From contig CM035808.1 in the NCBI GenBank assembly GCA_020466095.1, positions 7,099,633 through 7,163,632 of the forward strand: a stretch of 64,000 bases of DNA, given 5' to 3'. Source of the DNA: Chlorops oryzae (lineage: Eukaryota; Arthropoda; Insecta; Diptera; Chloropidae). Every line of letters starts with the position of its first letter. The stretch's first letter is position 1. Positions 31,658-41,600 of the stretch are shown here, piece by piece. A model generated the notes under the pieces. The model had not been told where the DNA came from, ran no database searches, and worked only from the letters and a program-made list of their open reading frames with translations. A program made the translations under genes and the position numbers.

Positions 31658-31887
31658 ATGATACAAGAAAACAAGATAGCGCCACTTGAGAGAGGAAACG
31701 TCACAAACTCAAAATCGCGATTCGTTGTTGTTGTTTCCCATGTTAAACCGGCTGTTTACTTTTTTGAATAGCATGGGAAACAACAACAATTTCTCGCTCA
31801 GTGACGTCACAAACTCAATTTTCGGCTCTCAAAGAGAGCCTCAAAATAGCGGTACTGAAGTGGCGCTATCTTGTTTTCTTGTATCAT
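31658..31887. mobile_element. 230-bp palindromic MITE, copy 1
   Basis: TIRs ATGATACAAGAAAACAAGAT and exact complement extend through AGCGCCACTT. Inner arms GTTGTTGTTTCCCATG / CATGGGAAACAACAAC pair as well, so most of the element folds back. The same family occurs at 38485-38682, which has a 9-base target duplication. Confidence 0.8.
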
Positions 31888-32266
31888 GAGTAAAACAAAA
31901 GGTAGCTATTCTGGACTGTTTTGGAAACCGACACAGAATTGGATCAGAATTTAAATCAATATCGATTTGAAATTTTGTTATGAAAACGACAAGGTTTTTT
32001 TCTTTTCGAAGATTGCAAAATCGATTTTCGAAGATAGAAACCGACAAATGGAACAGCTGTTTACACTGTCATACAAAAGAATCAAGTAAAAAGTAGAATT
32101 TGTGTTAAAATTTAGATCGGTTGTGTGTTAATAATAATAAAAGACGGTTCTGTAGTAATAACGTTCTTTATGTTCCGAAATTTGGAAGAAGAAGAAATGA
32201 GTCGAAAGGAGCATTTTTAAGGGATAAGAGCAATCTGCTTGAGTCTACCATAGTCCATTTACTTTC

Positions 32267-32494
32267 AGCCCGATTCTGAATATTCCCGGAGAACGAATTC
32301 CCGGGGAATTTACTTTTCTCGAGACTAAAATTCTCCTTTTTAAATCTGATAAGGTAAGGAAAATTATGATTTTGGGTCAAATACCCATTTCCTATCAAAT
32401 TTCTTCCCTGAAATATTTCAAAAGGAAGAAATTTACTATCGAGAAAAATAAATTCCCCGGGAATTCGTTCCCTGGGAATATTCAGAATCGGGCT
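32267..32494. mobile_element. 228-bp MITE, GATTCTGAATATTCCC family, copy 2
   Basis: TIRs of about 45 bases from AGCCCGATTCTGAATATTCC to GGAATATTCAGAATCGGGCT. Matches 20197-20410. It ends directly against sequence that looks protein-coding (next feature). Confidence 0.75.
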
Positions 32495-33011
32495 GTTTTT
32501 ATTTCTACTACAAAAAACCGACCGCAAAGCAGTCGGCACACTGACTATCGAAAAATTCTGTCAACTATCAGCTGCTCGTCTTAAATCGGACATTCAAATC
32601 GATAAATCTGTTTCCGTAACACCTCAAAACGATACAAAACCGACAACGAAAGTGAAAACGGGTTTCAAAATTGGAAAATTCCCTCAAGTTGGCAGCACTC
32701 GCCGCGGCTGCTGTCAGCTGAGACCACTAAAAACACATGCTACAGTAATCCAGTGCTGCCATACTAGGAGTTTGAACTTTTAATTTTGATACATTTCAGG
32801 GAAATTTGTTAAATATATTTCAAGCCATTCAAGGGACTTATCAGTAAGTTTTTTGTTCTATCGTGGTTTTCGATGCTTTTCAATTTCCATTAACAGCTTT
32901 CCTTAGAAGATCTTGTTGCGATTAAATGTGTGCGCAATAAAACCAGAAATCGTCGTTGTCGATGAAAAGTGGGGATTTGTGAAAGTGCCCCATCTGACAA
33001 CACTCTTATAA
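32495..33011 (+). CDS. 3' exons of an unrecognised protein gene (model uncertain)
   Basis: Two short exons fit well: 32800-32843 (acceptor CATTTCAG, donor GTAAGT) and 32907-33011 (acceptor TCCTTAG), in phase, reading KFVKYISSHSRDLS then KILLRLNVCAIKPEIVVVDE and ending HLTTLL, stop. Upstream, 32505-32690 is open and protein-like (KAVGTLTIEKFCQLSAARLK, PTTKVKTGFKIGKFPQ), but its junction to the first small exon needs a phase-1 donor that I cannot place; only a weak GTTTCA at about 32670 would fit. I do not recognise the family. The gene ends 67 bases before the NDUFAF6 start, and the MITE at 32267-32494 may have cut it off from its 5' exons. Confidence 0.35.
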
Positions 33012-33078
33012 CCTAAAAGCCGATCAGCCGTTTTTAATAACAATAACAAAAAATTGAAAAGAAAAAAGTATAAAAAAA

Positions 33079-36000
33079 ATGTTAAAAATTATCCGTTACC
33101 GTAAATTCAAGTTACATAAAAAATTCAAAACAACGAATAATCCCCGGAGTGCCCATACTTTGCCAAAAGATGATGCCGAGAACTTTGGACCGCAATATTG
33201 CTTAAATCTTGTAAAGTAAGTCATTTTCGTTTTCTCTGTTCTTTCTCCATACAATGCTACTCATGCTATATTTGTCATACGAGTTCGTCATACACATCCA
33301 CCATACTGGTTGGCATGATACAATGACTGGTTGGTAGAAATCAGGGGTGTTGCGAATATCCGCATCCGCATTCATCGATGCGAAGCTCATGCGGATGTAC
33401 GTGTGCCACAGTTTTTATAAAAACAGCTGACTTTGACTCGGCGGTCACATGTATGAAAACATGTTTTGAAACAATTTCTTAAGTAGAAAAAGGCATGCGA
33501 AGAAAAGAATTGTTCTAAATAATTATAATAACAATTGAAATAATACAATACAATTTTTATTATTTTTAAAAAATTCTCCTGTTAAAAAAACCAAATTTTC
33601 TACGGAGTTGGTGGGATTTGAACCACCATCTCGAACGACCTTCACTGTTTGGCTGAAACACATGACATGGTTGGTAGAAATCAGAAGTGGTGACGAATAT
33701 CCCAATCCGTTCACGATGCGGACCTCATCGGATGTACGTGTGCAAGTTTTTAAAAATACAGGCTGATTTGGACTGGGTCTACATGTAGAAAACATGTTTT
33801 GAATTTGTAAGTAGAAATAAGGTTTCATTGCAGAAGAAAAGAATTGTTTCTAAATAATTATATTAACAATTGAAGAAATACAAACAAGTTTTTATTGCAC
33901 TTTATTAAGAAAATCTCCTGAATTATAAAAAAAATTATTCGGTTTAAGGTGGGTGGCCAATTTGAACCTCACCACTCTCGAACGCCAAATTCAAAATTAC
34001 GTTTAAGCTAGGGTCCAATGTCCTATTGCAGGATCCTCAAAATCTCGCGCCAAACTTCAAAATTACCGTTTAGCTTAGGGCTCCAATGTCTATGGCAGGA
34101 TCCTCAAATCTGCGCCAAATTCGAAAAATTACCTTTAAGCTAGGGCTGCCAATTTTATTGCAGGATCCTCAATATCTCGCCAATATCAAAAAATTACCTT
34201 TTGTTTTATATAAAGTATGCCAATGTCCTTATTGCAGCGAATCCATCGAAAGTCTTCGCGCTTAACGTTAAGTAGCCAAAGCACATGAATTAAACAAATT
34301 CAAAAATTACCGTTTAAGCTAGGGTTGCCAACGTCCTTATTGCAGGATCCTCAAATCTCGCGCCAAATTCAAAAATTACCGTTTAAGCTAGGGTTGCCAA
34401 TGTCCTTATTGCAGGATCCTCAAATCTCGCGCCAAATTAAAAAATTACCGTTTAAGCTAGGGTTGCCAATGTCCTTATTGCAGGATCCTCAAATCTCGCG
34501 CCAAATTCAAAAATTACCGTTTAAGCTAGGGCTGCCAATGTCCTTATTGCAGGATCCTCAAATCTCGCGCCAAATTCAAAAATTACCGTTTAAGCTAGGG
34601 TTGCCAATGTCCTTATTGCAGGATCCTCAAATCTCGCGCCAAATTCAAAAATTACCGTTTAAGCTAGGGCTTCACATTTGAAGATTGAAGAGAAACTTCT
34701 TCTCAACTAGGAGTGTAACTTATTGCAATAAATAAGCCAGATGATGCCACTTTTTCCACAGATTTTGCTGTTTTAGACGATCCGGCAGCGCCGTTTATTT
34801 CAATCACAGAAAAATAACAGCATTTCATAAGAATATCCTTCCGCTTTTGCACTAATTACATTGAAAGGAGAATATATATGTATATTCGAGTTGGACATTT
34901 TACTACTTAGTAACGGAAAATTACAAAAATTAAAATTATATGTGTGCTGCCACTTCATTTTATTTCAGTCTGGTAGCACAAAAAAAAAATAATTTAATCT
35001 TGTTTCTGGATTGTCGTATAAACGGTGACTTCATTACTCGCGATTAATTTTTAATTGCGATTAACTGCCGTATAAACGTAGTATATAAGTTAAATTATAT
35101 GAAAGGACATGACTATCAGGCATGCTCTAGAAATCGAATCCTCATCAAAAATCCGAAATCAATTTGGTTTCAATAGAAATCGAAGCTATTCCGGATGTTT
35201 TTTATGGGGATTCGATTTCTAGACCGTTCCTGTATGTGTCGCTTGACTCAACAGATGGATGAAAATGTGTTGAACAAATAGGAAACCTTTTTCTATAATT
35301 AAATTAGTCTTAAGCTCTTCGATTTCGCTTTAACCCATCAAAACCCAATGAGCTTCCTTTGATTAAAATTTATAAAAGTACTGAATGAAATAATATGAAT
35401 TAAATTTTCGCAGGTTACGGAAGATCATATCGCCAAAATGCGCTTAAAGTTCTGGTATGATTCGATTGATAAGTGCTTTGCAGATGGAAAATCTTATGTG
35501 TCCGATCATCCAGTTCTTCAAGAGCTTAAGAACGTAAGTTGAATGCATTTATTTTTTTTTTTACAATTTCAATAACCTTGATAACATACATAAAAAATAA
35601 AACGTATCCTTCAGACTGTCAGTAACAATCAATTAACGAAAATGTATTTAAAAAGAATGGTAAGAGCACGAGATCGTGCATCCAATCAACAATTTTCGAC
35701 AGTTCGAGAAATGGAAGACTACTCGGAGCAGGCATTTTCATCTTTGCTCTATTTACTCGCTCAGTGTAAGGATATAAAAAATGTGGACGTCGACCATGCT
35801 CTTTCGCATTTGGGAAAAGCGCAAGGAATTGTTACCTTACTGCGGGCAGTACCATACCAAAAAAGACACCAAGCGCTGAATATTCCTCAGGAGATTATGA
35901 TTAAGCATAAAGTTAGTCAGGAACGAATATTGCGTCACAATGCTGATGATGTCGCGGTGGCAGATTGTGTCTTTGACGTCGCAAATGTTGCGTTTCAACA

Positions 36001-37060
36001 TTTGGTTAAGGTGAGTGTAGATAAATATCGTCATATACAGTGGGGTCTCGTTATAAGTCGTTTCTCGTTCCTAAAAAAATCGACGTATAGCGAATCGACT
36101 TATAACGAATCAGTTTTCTTCATATGTTTGTATGAAATAGTTTCTAATTGGTTCCTCAAAGCTCAAAAATTGATACACGAATTTTTAAAGTCAATAAAAT
36201 GAAATTTCCCTACAATTGGCATCACTGCTCTAATCTCTGATTTCCAATTATTCGTCGGATGCAAAACGTTTTACGCTGCGTCCACAACAACGCAATTGAT
36301 TTGAGCTGCTTCCATATGCTTGCCTCAATTGACGGAACGCACCTGACGCGTCATTGGAGATGGCACTTAGGGGCGCAAAAGGCGAAAAAAATGTTCCCCC
36401 AAAACTTTTAGACGTATAGCGAACCAGGGTGTTAATTGATACGTGACGTAAGTGCGAATCGACGATATAACGAGGCGACTTATAACGAGACCCCACTGTA
36501 TAATAATTAGAGCGTGTATTTTTAAGCATTTATAAATTTGAAGCATACTTTGTGGGGGGGATATTTTTTTTCTTGTCACCATTTTGGAAATAAGTAGCGA
36601 ATTTGAACTTCAAGGGGATTTCCTAGCTTTGAAAAAGTCTTTAATAGGCTAAAAATCGATTTGAATCTTAACTTTATGTAAATTGAACAAATTTTTTGCC
36701 CCATAAAGTACGCTTCAATTTTATAAATGCTTAAAAATACACGCTCTAATAATAATACTCAAGCGATATGCATATATTTTTCAATCCCACCAGGCCCGTA
36801 GCTTAAGGGAAAATGTTCCAGCTTCTGCGAAAAATATACTCTTGCCCGCTGTTGCAATCGAGCGTTATTTGGAGCGTTTAAGAAAAGCTGACTTTAGGTA
36901 AGCTTAAATTTTTATACATATATAATAAAATATTTAAAATTTAACAAACTTTTGTTTCGACAACATTCAATATTACAGGTTAAACAATGATAATTGTTTA
37001 AAGCGCGACTCGTTATTACCAATGGCTCTTTATTGGCATAAATTTCGTGATTCATATTAG
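33079..37060 (+). CDS. sicily: NDUFAF6 (sicily), complex I assembly factor, one exon apparently missing
   Basis: Placed exons are 33079-33215, 35414-35533, 35615-36010, 36794-36897 and 36979-37060. The protein belongs to the squalene/phytoene-synthase fold family that assembles mitochondrial complex I (ND1 module), working in mitochondria. Matching segments: CLNLVK, HIAKMRLKFWYDSIDKC, the long block AFSSLLYLLAQC, HALSHLGKAQGIVTLLRAVP, HKVSQERILRHN, and the C-terminus RDSLLPMALYWHKFRDSY. The first exon ends in phase 2, but the next placed exon starts in phase 0. The family block between them (DYE-x-L-C-x-LLLP through the ALRAFNVE region, about 35-40 residues) is absent. So an exon of length 3n+1 is missing from 33216-35413, where the sequence is a noisy repeat. 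Four of five exons are perfectly in frame. Confidence 0.88.
33330..33990. repeat. two tandem copies of a tRNA-derived repeat, second copy corrupted
   Basis: Segments 33330-33660 and 33668-33990 align (GGTTGGTAGAAATCAG, GCGGATGTACGTGTGC, AAAACATGTTTTGAA, ATTTGAACC). The inverse of GGTGGGATTTGAACCACC is a T-arm/box B, and the same unit occurs at 40980-41165 in the other orientation. The second copy has many one- and two-base losses, more than expected from normal divergence. Confidence 0.6.
33985..34674 (+). repeat. 69-bp minisatellite
   Basis: About nine to ten tandem units of 69 bases containing AAAAATTACCGTTTAAGCTA, GTCCTTATTGCAGGATCC and TCAAATCTCGCGCC. Because 69 is a multiple of three, one frame is open across the last units, giving a 23-residue peptide repeat that I judge spurious. 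Units before about 34270 are ragged with small indels; later units are nearly identical. Confidence 0.85.
35119..35240. mobile_element. MITE, CTCTAGAAATCGAATCC family, intact copy
   Basis: CATGCTCTAGAAATCGAATCC on the left is matched by GGATTCGATTTCTAGACC on the right. It is the uninterrupted version of 9723-10021 and lies in NDUFAF6 intron DNA. Confidence 0.65.
36038..36498. mobile_element. 461-bp pogo/Tigger-like MITE carrying a nested element
   Basis: Perfect ends CAGTGGGGTCTCGTTATAAG / CTTATAACGAGACCCCACTG with TA at both outer sides. Repeated GACTTATAACGA and GACGTATAGCGAA words lie near the ends. At about 36190-36370 it contains a GCGTCA/TGACGC element related to 22520-23056. It lies in the NDUFAF6 intron after exon 35615-36010. 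Confidence 0.8.
36506..36750. mobile_element. 245-bp MITE
   Basis: Ends ATTAGAGCGTGTATTTTTAAG and the complement ending ACACGCTCTAAT, with inner arms TTTATAAATTTGAAGCATAC / GTACGCTTCAATTTTATAAA. Same family as the inner element at 30652-30893. Confidence 0.7.
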
Positions 37061-37243
37061 ACTGGATGCTCGTAATGTTCTTTCGGAACGAATATCCAAT
37101 TTTTGGATATGTCACGTATCCCTTCGCCGATCATCATGCTCACGATTCCAAGTACATGGCTGTAAAACAATTAGAAATGAGAACGAAAAATTGTATATCG
37201 GAGTGTTGGCGGATTCTCGATCGAATTACGCGCTTACGTGTAC

Positions 37244-39954
37244 TCACTTTTTGCTTAGATCCGTAACTCGTTGTTTACCACATGGAATATTTATGTGCAA
37301 ATCGAAAATTTGAGAGTAGCTCAGTTTTTCACACATTTCTGAATGTTTGCTACGCATGAAATCTGACTGTGATAAATACTCCCAGAAAAGTTTCTCGAAA
37401 ATTGTGATTAATTTATTCGTTCCCGTTGTTGTTGGCAGTTCGCATATCCATGAGGTTGGCGGCAATATTATGCGATCGTATTTCAAATCGATCGGAATAC
37501 GCTCCTTGAAATTGATCTTTAAGTCAACCTGTAAGAGTACATGCTCCATGTAGCTTTCATCTTTCCATGCAGGATTATCAATCGATTCGATTTCGGAGAG
37601 AAGTTCTTTCGCGATCTTCGTGCTACGATCGAAAATCCTATGTACTTCAAGGACGAGTGGAACACGCATAAAATGCATTGGACGGTCAAAGCTGCGTAAG
37701 TGAATAATACATAATTTTGAATGGTGTGCTTTTAGGCGAAAGTTCCCCGGCTCGTATGTTATGCTAAACATATTATTAATAACGTAGCTAAAAAAAACAA
37801 TGGGAGGAAAAATAATTAGGGACAGGTTTCTGTTTTTTTTGCCGACGATTCTTACTTTTGCCACTTGAAGTCAAGGCAATATTGACTGTAATTATGGATA
37901 TTCACCATTAAAGTGCGTTCTTCATCCTGACCAACATTGAATTCCAGCCGATGGGGATGTATAACAAATCTATGTGAACGGCAACTGTAGTCGCTGTCGG
38001 GCATACCATAGGCAAATTTTATATATCCAAGATAACCTGTGCCACATATATTGTGGACGGTTTTGACTTTATCAAAAGTTTGAGTTAATTGGAGCTTAAT
38101 TTTTTTTTTTTTTTTGTGAGGGGGTGAAAAAAATTTGAAAAAATTGATTCATTTAAATGAAAACTTGGAAAACTTACATCATCAATTTCTTCTGTTGGTC
38201 TATATTCAACCATAAGAGGCCAAATACTTTGCCTTGGAACCGTTAAATTGCTGTTTATTATTCGTAAATTCCGATTTTGTGTTGTGAAATTAAATTTCAA
38301 GTCCTTCATTGTTATATTTCGAACCCAAAGTGCTTGAATAAATCGTCGCGACTCTGACATTTCGACCGGTATTAGTTCCTAGAAGAAAATCGTAGATATT
38401 TGTGAATATTTGGGATTCAAAATTAACTGATTTCCATCGTCTTAGCCCCGCTATCAATTTCCCCACAAGACAATGGATCTACCCATGATACAAGAAAACA
38501 AGATAGCGCCACTTCAGTACCGCTATTTTGAGGCCGAAAATTTAGTTTGTGACGTCACTGAGCGAGAAATTGTTGTTGTTTCCCATGCTATTCAAAAAAG
38601 TAAAAAGCTGGTTTAACATGGGAAACAACAACAACGAATCGTGATTTTGAGTTTGTGGCGCTATCTTGTTTTCTTGTATCATGGATCTACCTTTTACCAA
38701 ATGTCTGTCTTTTTTTTCGAAGATGTGATCCGGTGCGATCTTTCAATTGTGCTTACCTTTGTTATAAGACATTTCTGTGCTTCGAAACAAACAATGTCCA
38801 AATTAAAATTTAAGCGCATAACAAAATCCTCATTGCATCTGCGAAAATATTGATGAAAATTTAATTATAAAATGATTGAATAAATGAAAACATTCTGAGC
38901 CATTTCCAATCAACTGGGCTATTAAAATTCGACATTGTATTTCAACTTAAACCAAAAAAAAAAATCATTCAAAATGCAGAGTTAAATCCGATAACCTACT
39001 TAATCCCCTCCAAGCAGTGGCGTGTCCAGAGAAAGAGTGCTTTGATAGTGCTTATATTTTCCACAGTGGTATATTGTGCAATTATAAGATATTAACCCAA
39101 AAATTTTTGGGGGGGCTAGAGGAAGTTTAGATAGTTATGGACCAAAAACCAAAAAAATCCGAAAAATTCATGGCGTCCGATTTGGATGAAAATTTATATA
39201 TAGAATAAGTGAAAAATTCTAAGAATTTTTTCAAAAAACTGATTACAACTAGTCTAGTTTGGGTCTAGTTTCAAACTGGTCCAAAAAGGACCAGTTTGGG
39301 TCTAGTTCCAAACTGGTCCAAAAAGGACCAGTTTTTTGAAAAAATTTTAGTGCTAAAATTCTTGGAAACGCAGCATTAAAAAATTCTATAAATTGTAAGT
39401 ACCGTATTTTATAGGTCAGCTTATGTTGTCCAAGCAAATAAAAATATATATCAAAGCTCATTGAAACCAATTCATCTGGCTTTAAACGAATTTCTTCCAT
39501 CGTAGCGTTCACCAGGTGCCGATGAGGACAATGATATAGTTTTCTATACTGATTGAAGCCAACTCGCGTCGTATATGTGATGCAATCACAATTTTGTATG
39601 CGGTTCAGGGATATCGCCGTGCCCTTTCTCGATCTGTCTCTTACCCAAAAGACGATTTTCAGTAGATAACTATTGATTTGTGCCGTCGGAAAAGACATAT
39701 CGTGCTCCAAATATTTATTGGTAAAGTCTAGTTTCTTCTTCAAGCTGTAAAATCGATACGATATTATTTTTTATTCTTCCGATAATATATGTTTGTGTGT
39801 GTGTGTGTGTGTGTTACCCATCAATATCCAAACTCTCCCAGTAATATACTTTCAATAGCGGAGCTCGAACAACGGATATATTTTCGATTGTGAAGGGCCA
39901 TTTCGGGTTCTCTTCTTCGAAATCGAACAGAGAAGTTTCTTCTTTCGAACACAT
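37244..39954 (-). CDS. conserved protein of 514 residues, six exons, possibly ASH/MSP-domain (axonemal type)
   Basis: On the minus strand the exons are 39954-39818, 39744-39403, 38838-38757, 38378-38178, 38094-37856 and 37787-37244. Phases 2, 2, 0, 0, 2 all match and total 1545 bases with no frame break. The start is the ATG at 39954 (MCSKEETSLFDFEEE). The protein is a run of beta-rich stretches with alternating hydrophobics, such as LTVPRQSIWPLMVEYRP, HRFVIHPHRLEFNVGQDEE and RTLMVNIHNYSQYCLDF, the style of Ig-like ASH/MSP domains in cilia and sperm-axoneme proteins (CFAP65/CFAP47/Hydin group). It has no signal peptide, membrane segment or catalytic motif I can name. The family call is by style only. 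Donor 39402 (GTACTT) is weak. It converges on NDUFAF6, leaving 183 bases between the two stops. Confidence 0.6.
38485..38682. mobile_element. 198-bp palindromic MITE, copy 2, with 9-bp target duplication
   Basis: Same TIRs as 31658-31887 (ATGATACAAGAAAACAAGAT). GGATCTACC occurs at 38475-38483 and 38683-38691 as a 9-base direct repeat. A 9-base duplication with long TIRs fits Mutator-like (MULE) elements. Internal sequence is inverted relative to copy 1. It lies in an intron of the minus-strand gene. Confidence 0.8.
39247..39336. repeat. two tandem 45-bp units
   Basis: GTTTGGGTCTAGTT and CAAACTGGTCCAAAAAGGAC occur twice in direct order in intron 2 of the minus-strand gene. The unit contains its own inverted words (TGGTCC/GGACCA). 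Confidence 0.65.
39792..39814. repeat. (GT)n microsatellite next to a splice donor
   Basis: About eleven GT dinucleotides on the plus strand, which is (AC)n on the gene strand. It begins three to four bases inside intron 1 of the minus-strand gene, right after the donor GTAAC. Confidence 0.75.
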
Positions 39955-40980
39955 TTGGGTGTATGCAATCGATAGGTAAATAACTTATTTCAAATAAGGA
40001 AACAATATATGTTGAATATATACTTATATTTTGAAATTTCTTTCATAGAAAATAAAATAAATTTTAATTGTATTAAACTCATTTTCTTTCCTGCTGTTTG
40101 GCATAATTTGAAAAGCCTTCTCAAGATCTTCTTTCGATCTTCTGATGTTAACCTATTCCAAATCCACTTTCAATTCACAAAGTCTTCTAAAATCCCTTTT
40201 AAATAGAGGACGAGAGGGAGAGAGGGGGAGGGAGTAAAAGAAGTAGAGAGTAATTCTTTAATTTACATGTGGACGCGCCAGCTAGGATCAGGATCGTTTT
40301 TATAAAATTGTAAATCTGTTATTTAGATTTATATAAAAAAGAACCTACAGCAAAGCGTGGACGGGCCAGCTAGTTCTGGATGAATAGTCGAGAAAATCGA
40401 ACTGTAGACGCCCTCGTTGACCATGTCAATAGTCAGATTCTACTTTCCGTGTCTCTGGTTCTTTCGTCTCTGGTGCAGCACTGGTGACATAGGGGTCAAT
40501 TTGCCCCGCATTTCTGCAGGGTAGTTTTAAGTCTTAAGTTATGAGAGTTAATCATTTTCGGTTTTGTTCTATAAAATTTATTTAGATTTTTCTTAATTGA
40601 ATTGATATTAGTTTTCATTTCAAACGTAACGGATATTTATATGAATAATTTTAGTGGTTTTGGTAAACAATGGCTAGTTAGGTTCGAGTCTTTGTGGAAA
40701 AGGTTGGCGAATTCGGTTATATTTAGCAAAGACCACCTCCAAGCAGCCGGTCTGGCTACTAATGGCATTTCATTCGATTTCTCATTTCATTCTTCGCTTA
40801 GGAGCCGATAGCAAATTTCCGATTTCTAAGCAATCGACGCTATCGACGCAAATTTCTGACATTTACATTCAGCGTGCTGCCTCTCTCTCGCTCTGCCGCG
40901 ACCATTTCTCTGCCGCCGCTAGCTTGTAGGGGAAATGAGTTACGTCACGCACGCGATTGGGTTTCGTCACGCACTTTTGA
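39955..40980. other. upstream region of the minus-strand gene, no gene seen
   Basis: Probably contains the promoter of the minus-strand gene, whose ATG is at 39954. There is a short purine-rich patch near 40207-40250. No supported ORF. Confidence 0.4.
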
Positions 40981-41165
40981 GTTTCGTCACATTGTGACTG
41001 TGTTTCAGAAAAAGTGAAGGTCGTTCGAGAGTGGGTGGGTTCAAATCCCACCCACCTCCGAACAAAAAATTTTTTTTTTTTAAATCAGGAGAATTTTTTA
41101 GAAATAAAAAAAAATTATTTTTATTATTTCAATTGTTATTATAATTATTTATAACAATTGAAATA
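40981..41165 (+). repeat. tRNA-derived repeat (SINE-like)
   Basis: AGGTCGTTCGAGAG and GTGGGTGGGTTCAAATCCCA give a strong T-arm/box B. The following poly-A/T-rich tail (AATCAGGAGAATTTTTTAGA, CAATTGTTATTATAATTATT) matches, in inverse, the units at 33500-33660. It is a family of tRNA-related retroelements. Confidence 0.55.
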
Positions 41166-41172
41166 AATTATG

Positions 41173-41248
41173 TCGGCTGCGAGATTTGAACCCAGCGTTC
41201 AGCAAAACGTTCGCGATTGCAAAGCGACGCCTTTAACCACACAGCCAA
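41173..41248 (-). tRNA. tRNA-like gene or tRNA pseudogene
   Basis: On the minus strand TTGGCTG at the 5' end pairs over seven positions with CAGCCGA at the 3' end (one G-T pair). A D-arm (GTGTGGTTAAAGGCG), a loop region with CTTTGCAATCG, a long variable part and a T-arm GGGTTCAAATCTC follow. The T stem has one mismatch and the anticodon stem is weak, so I cannot fix the anticodon. It directly adjoins the SINE-like repeat at 40981, so a tRNA-derived retroelement is as likely as a real tRNA. Confidence 0.35.
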
Positions 41249-41600
41249 GCAAGTCACTTGGGGGTTGGTGTCTTATATTTAGTTTTCGCAATACTCTGAG
41301 CTTCTATTAAAGCATGTCTCCCGAAAGTATACTGCAAATAAATTTGAATTAATAATTCCCCAAAAGTATACCACATATAAAATTGATTTACCCCGAAAGT
41401 ATACCGCAAATAAATTGGAATAAATATTTATCCCAAAAGTATACCGCATTTATTTTATTTTGAAAAATGAAATATTTTGTTGCATACTACGAAAATCTCA
41501 TTCATTACGTACCCGATATCAAATGCTACCCGTTACTCAGTAACGAGTAGAATACTACTATTTTAGTACTTCCGACAGCACTGGCTAGAGTGCTTTTACT

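Noticed and set aside
34325..34681. 118-residue ORF with a 23-residue repeat (SLLQDPQISRQIQKLPFKLG)
   Set aside because: The 69-bp minisatellite is a multiple of three, so an open frame is automatic; earlier units break the frame.
33216..35413. Direct splicing of NDUFAF6 exon 33079-33215 to 35414
   Set aside because: Phase 2 to phase 0 puts the downstream exon out of frame and brings in a stop within about a dozen codons.
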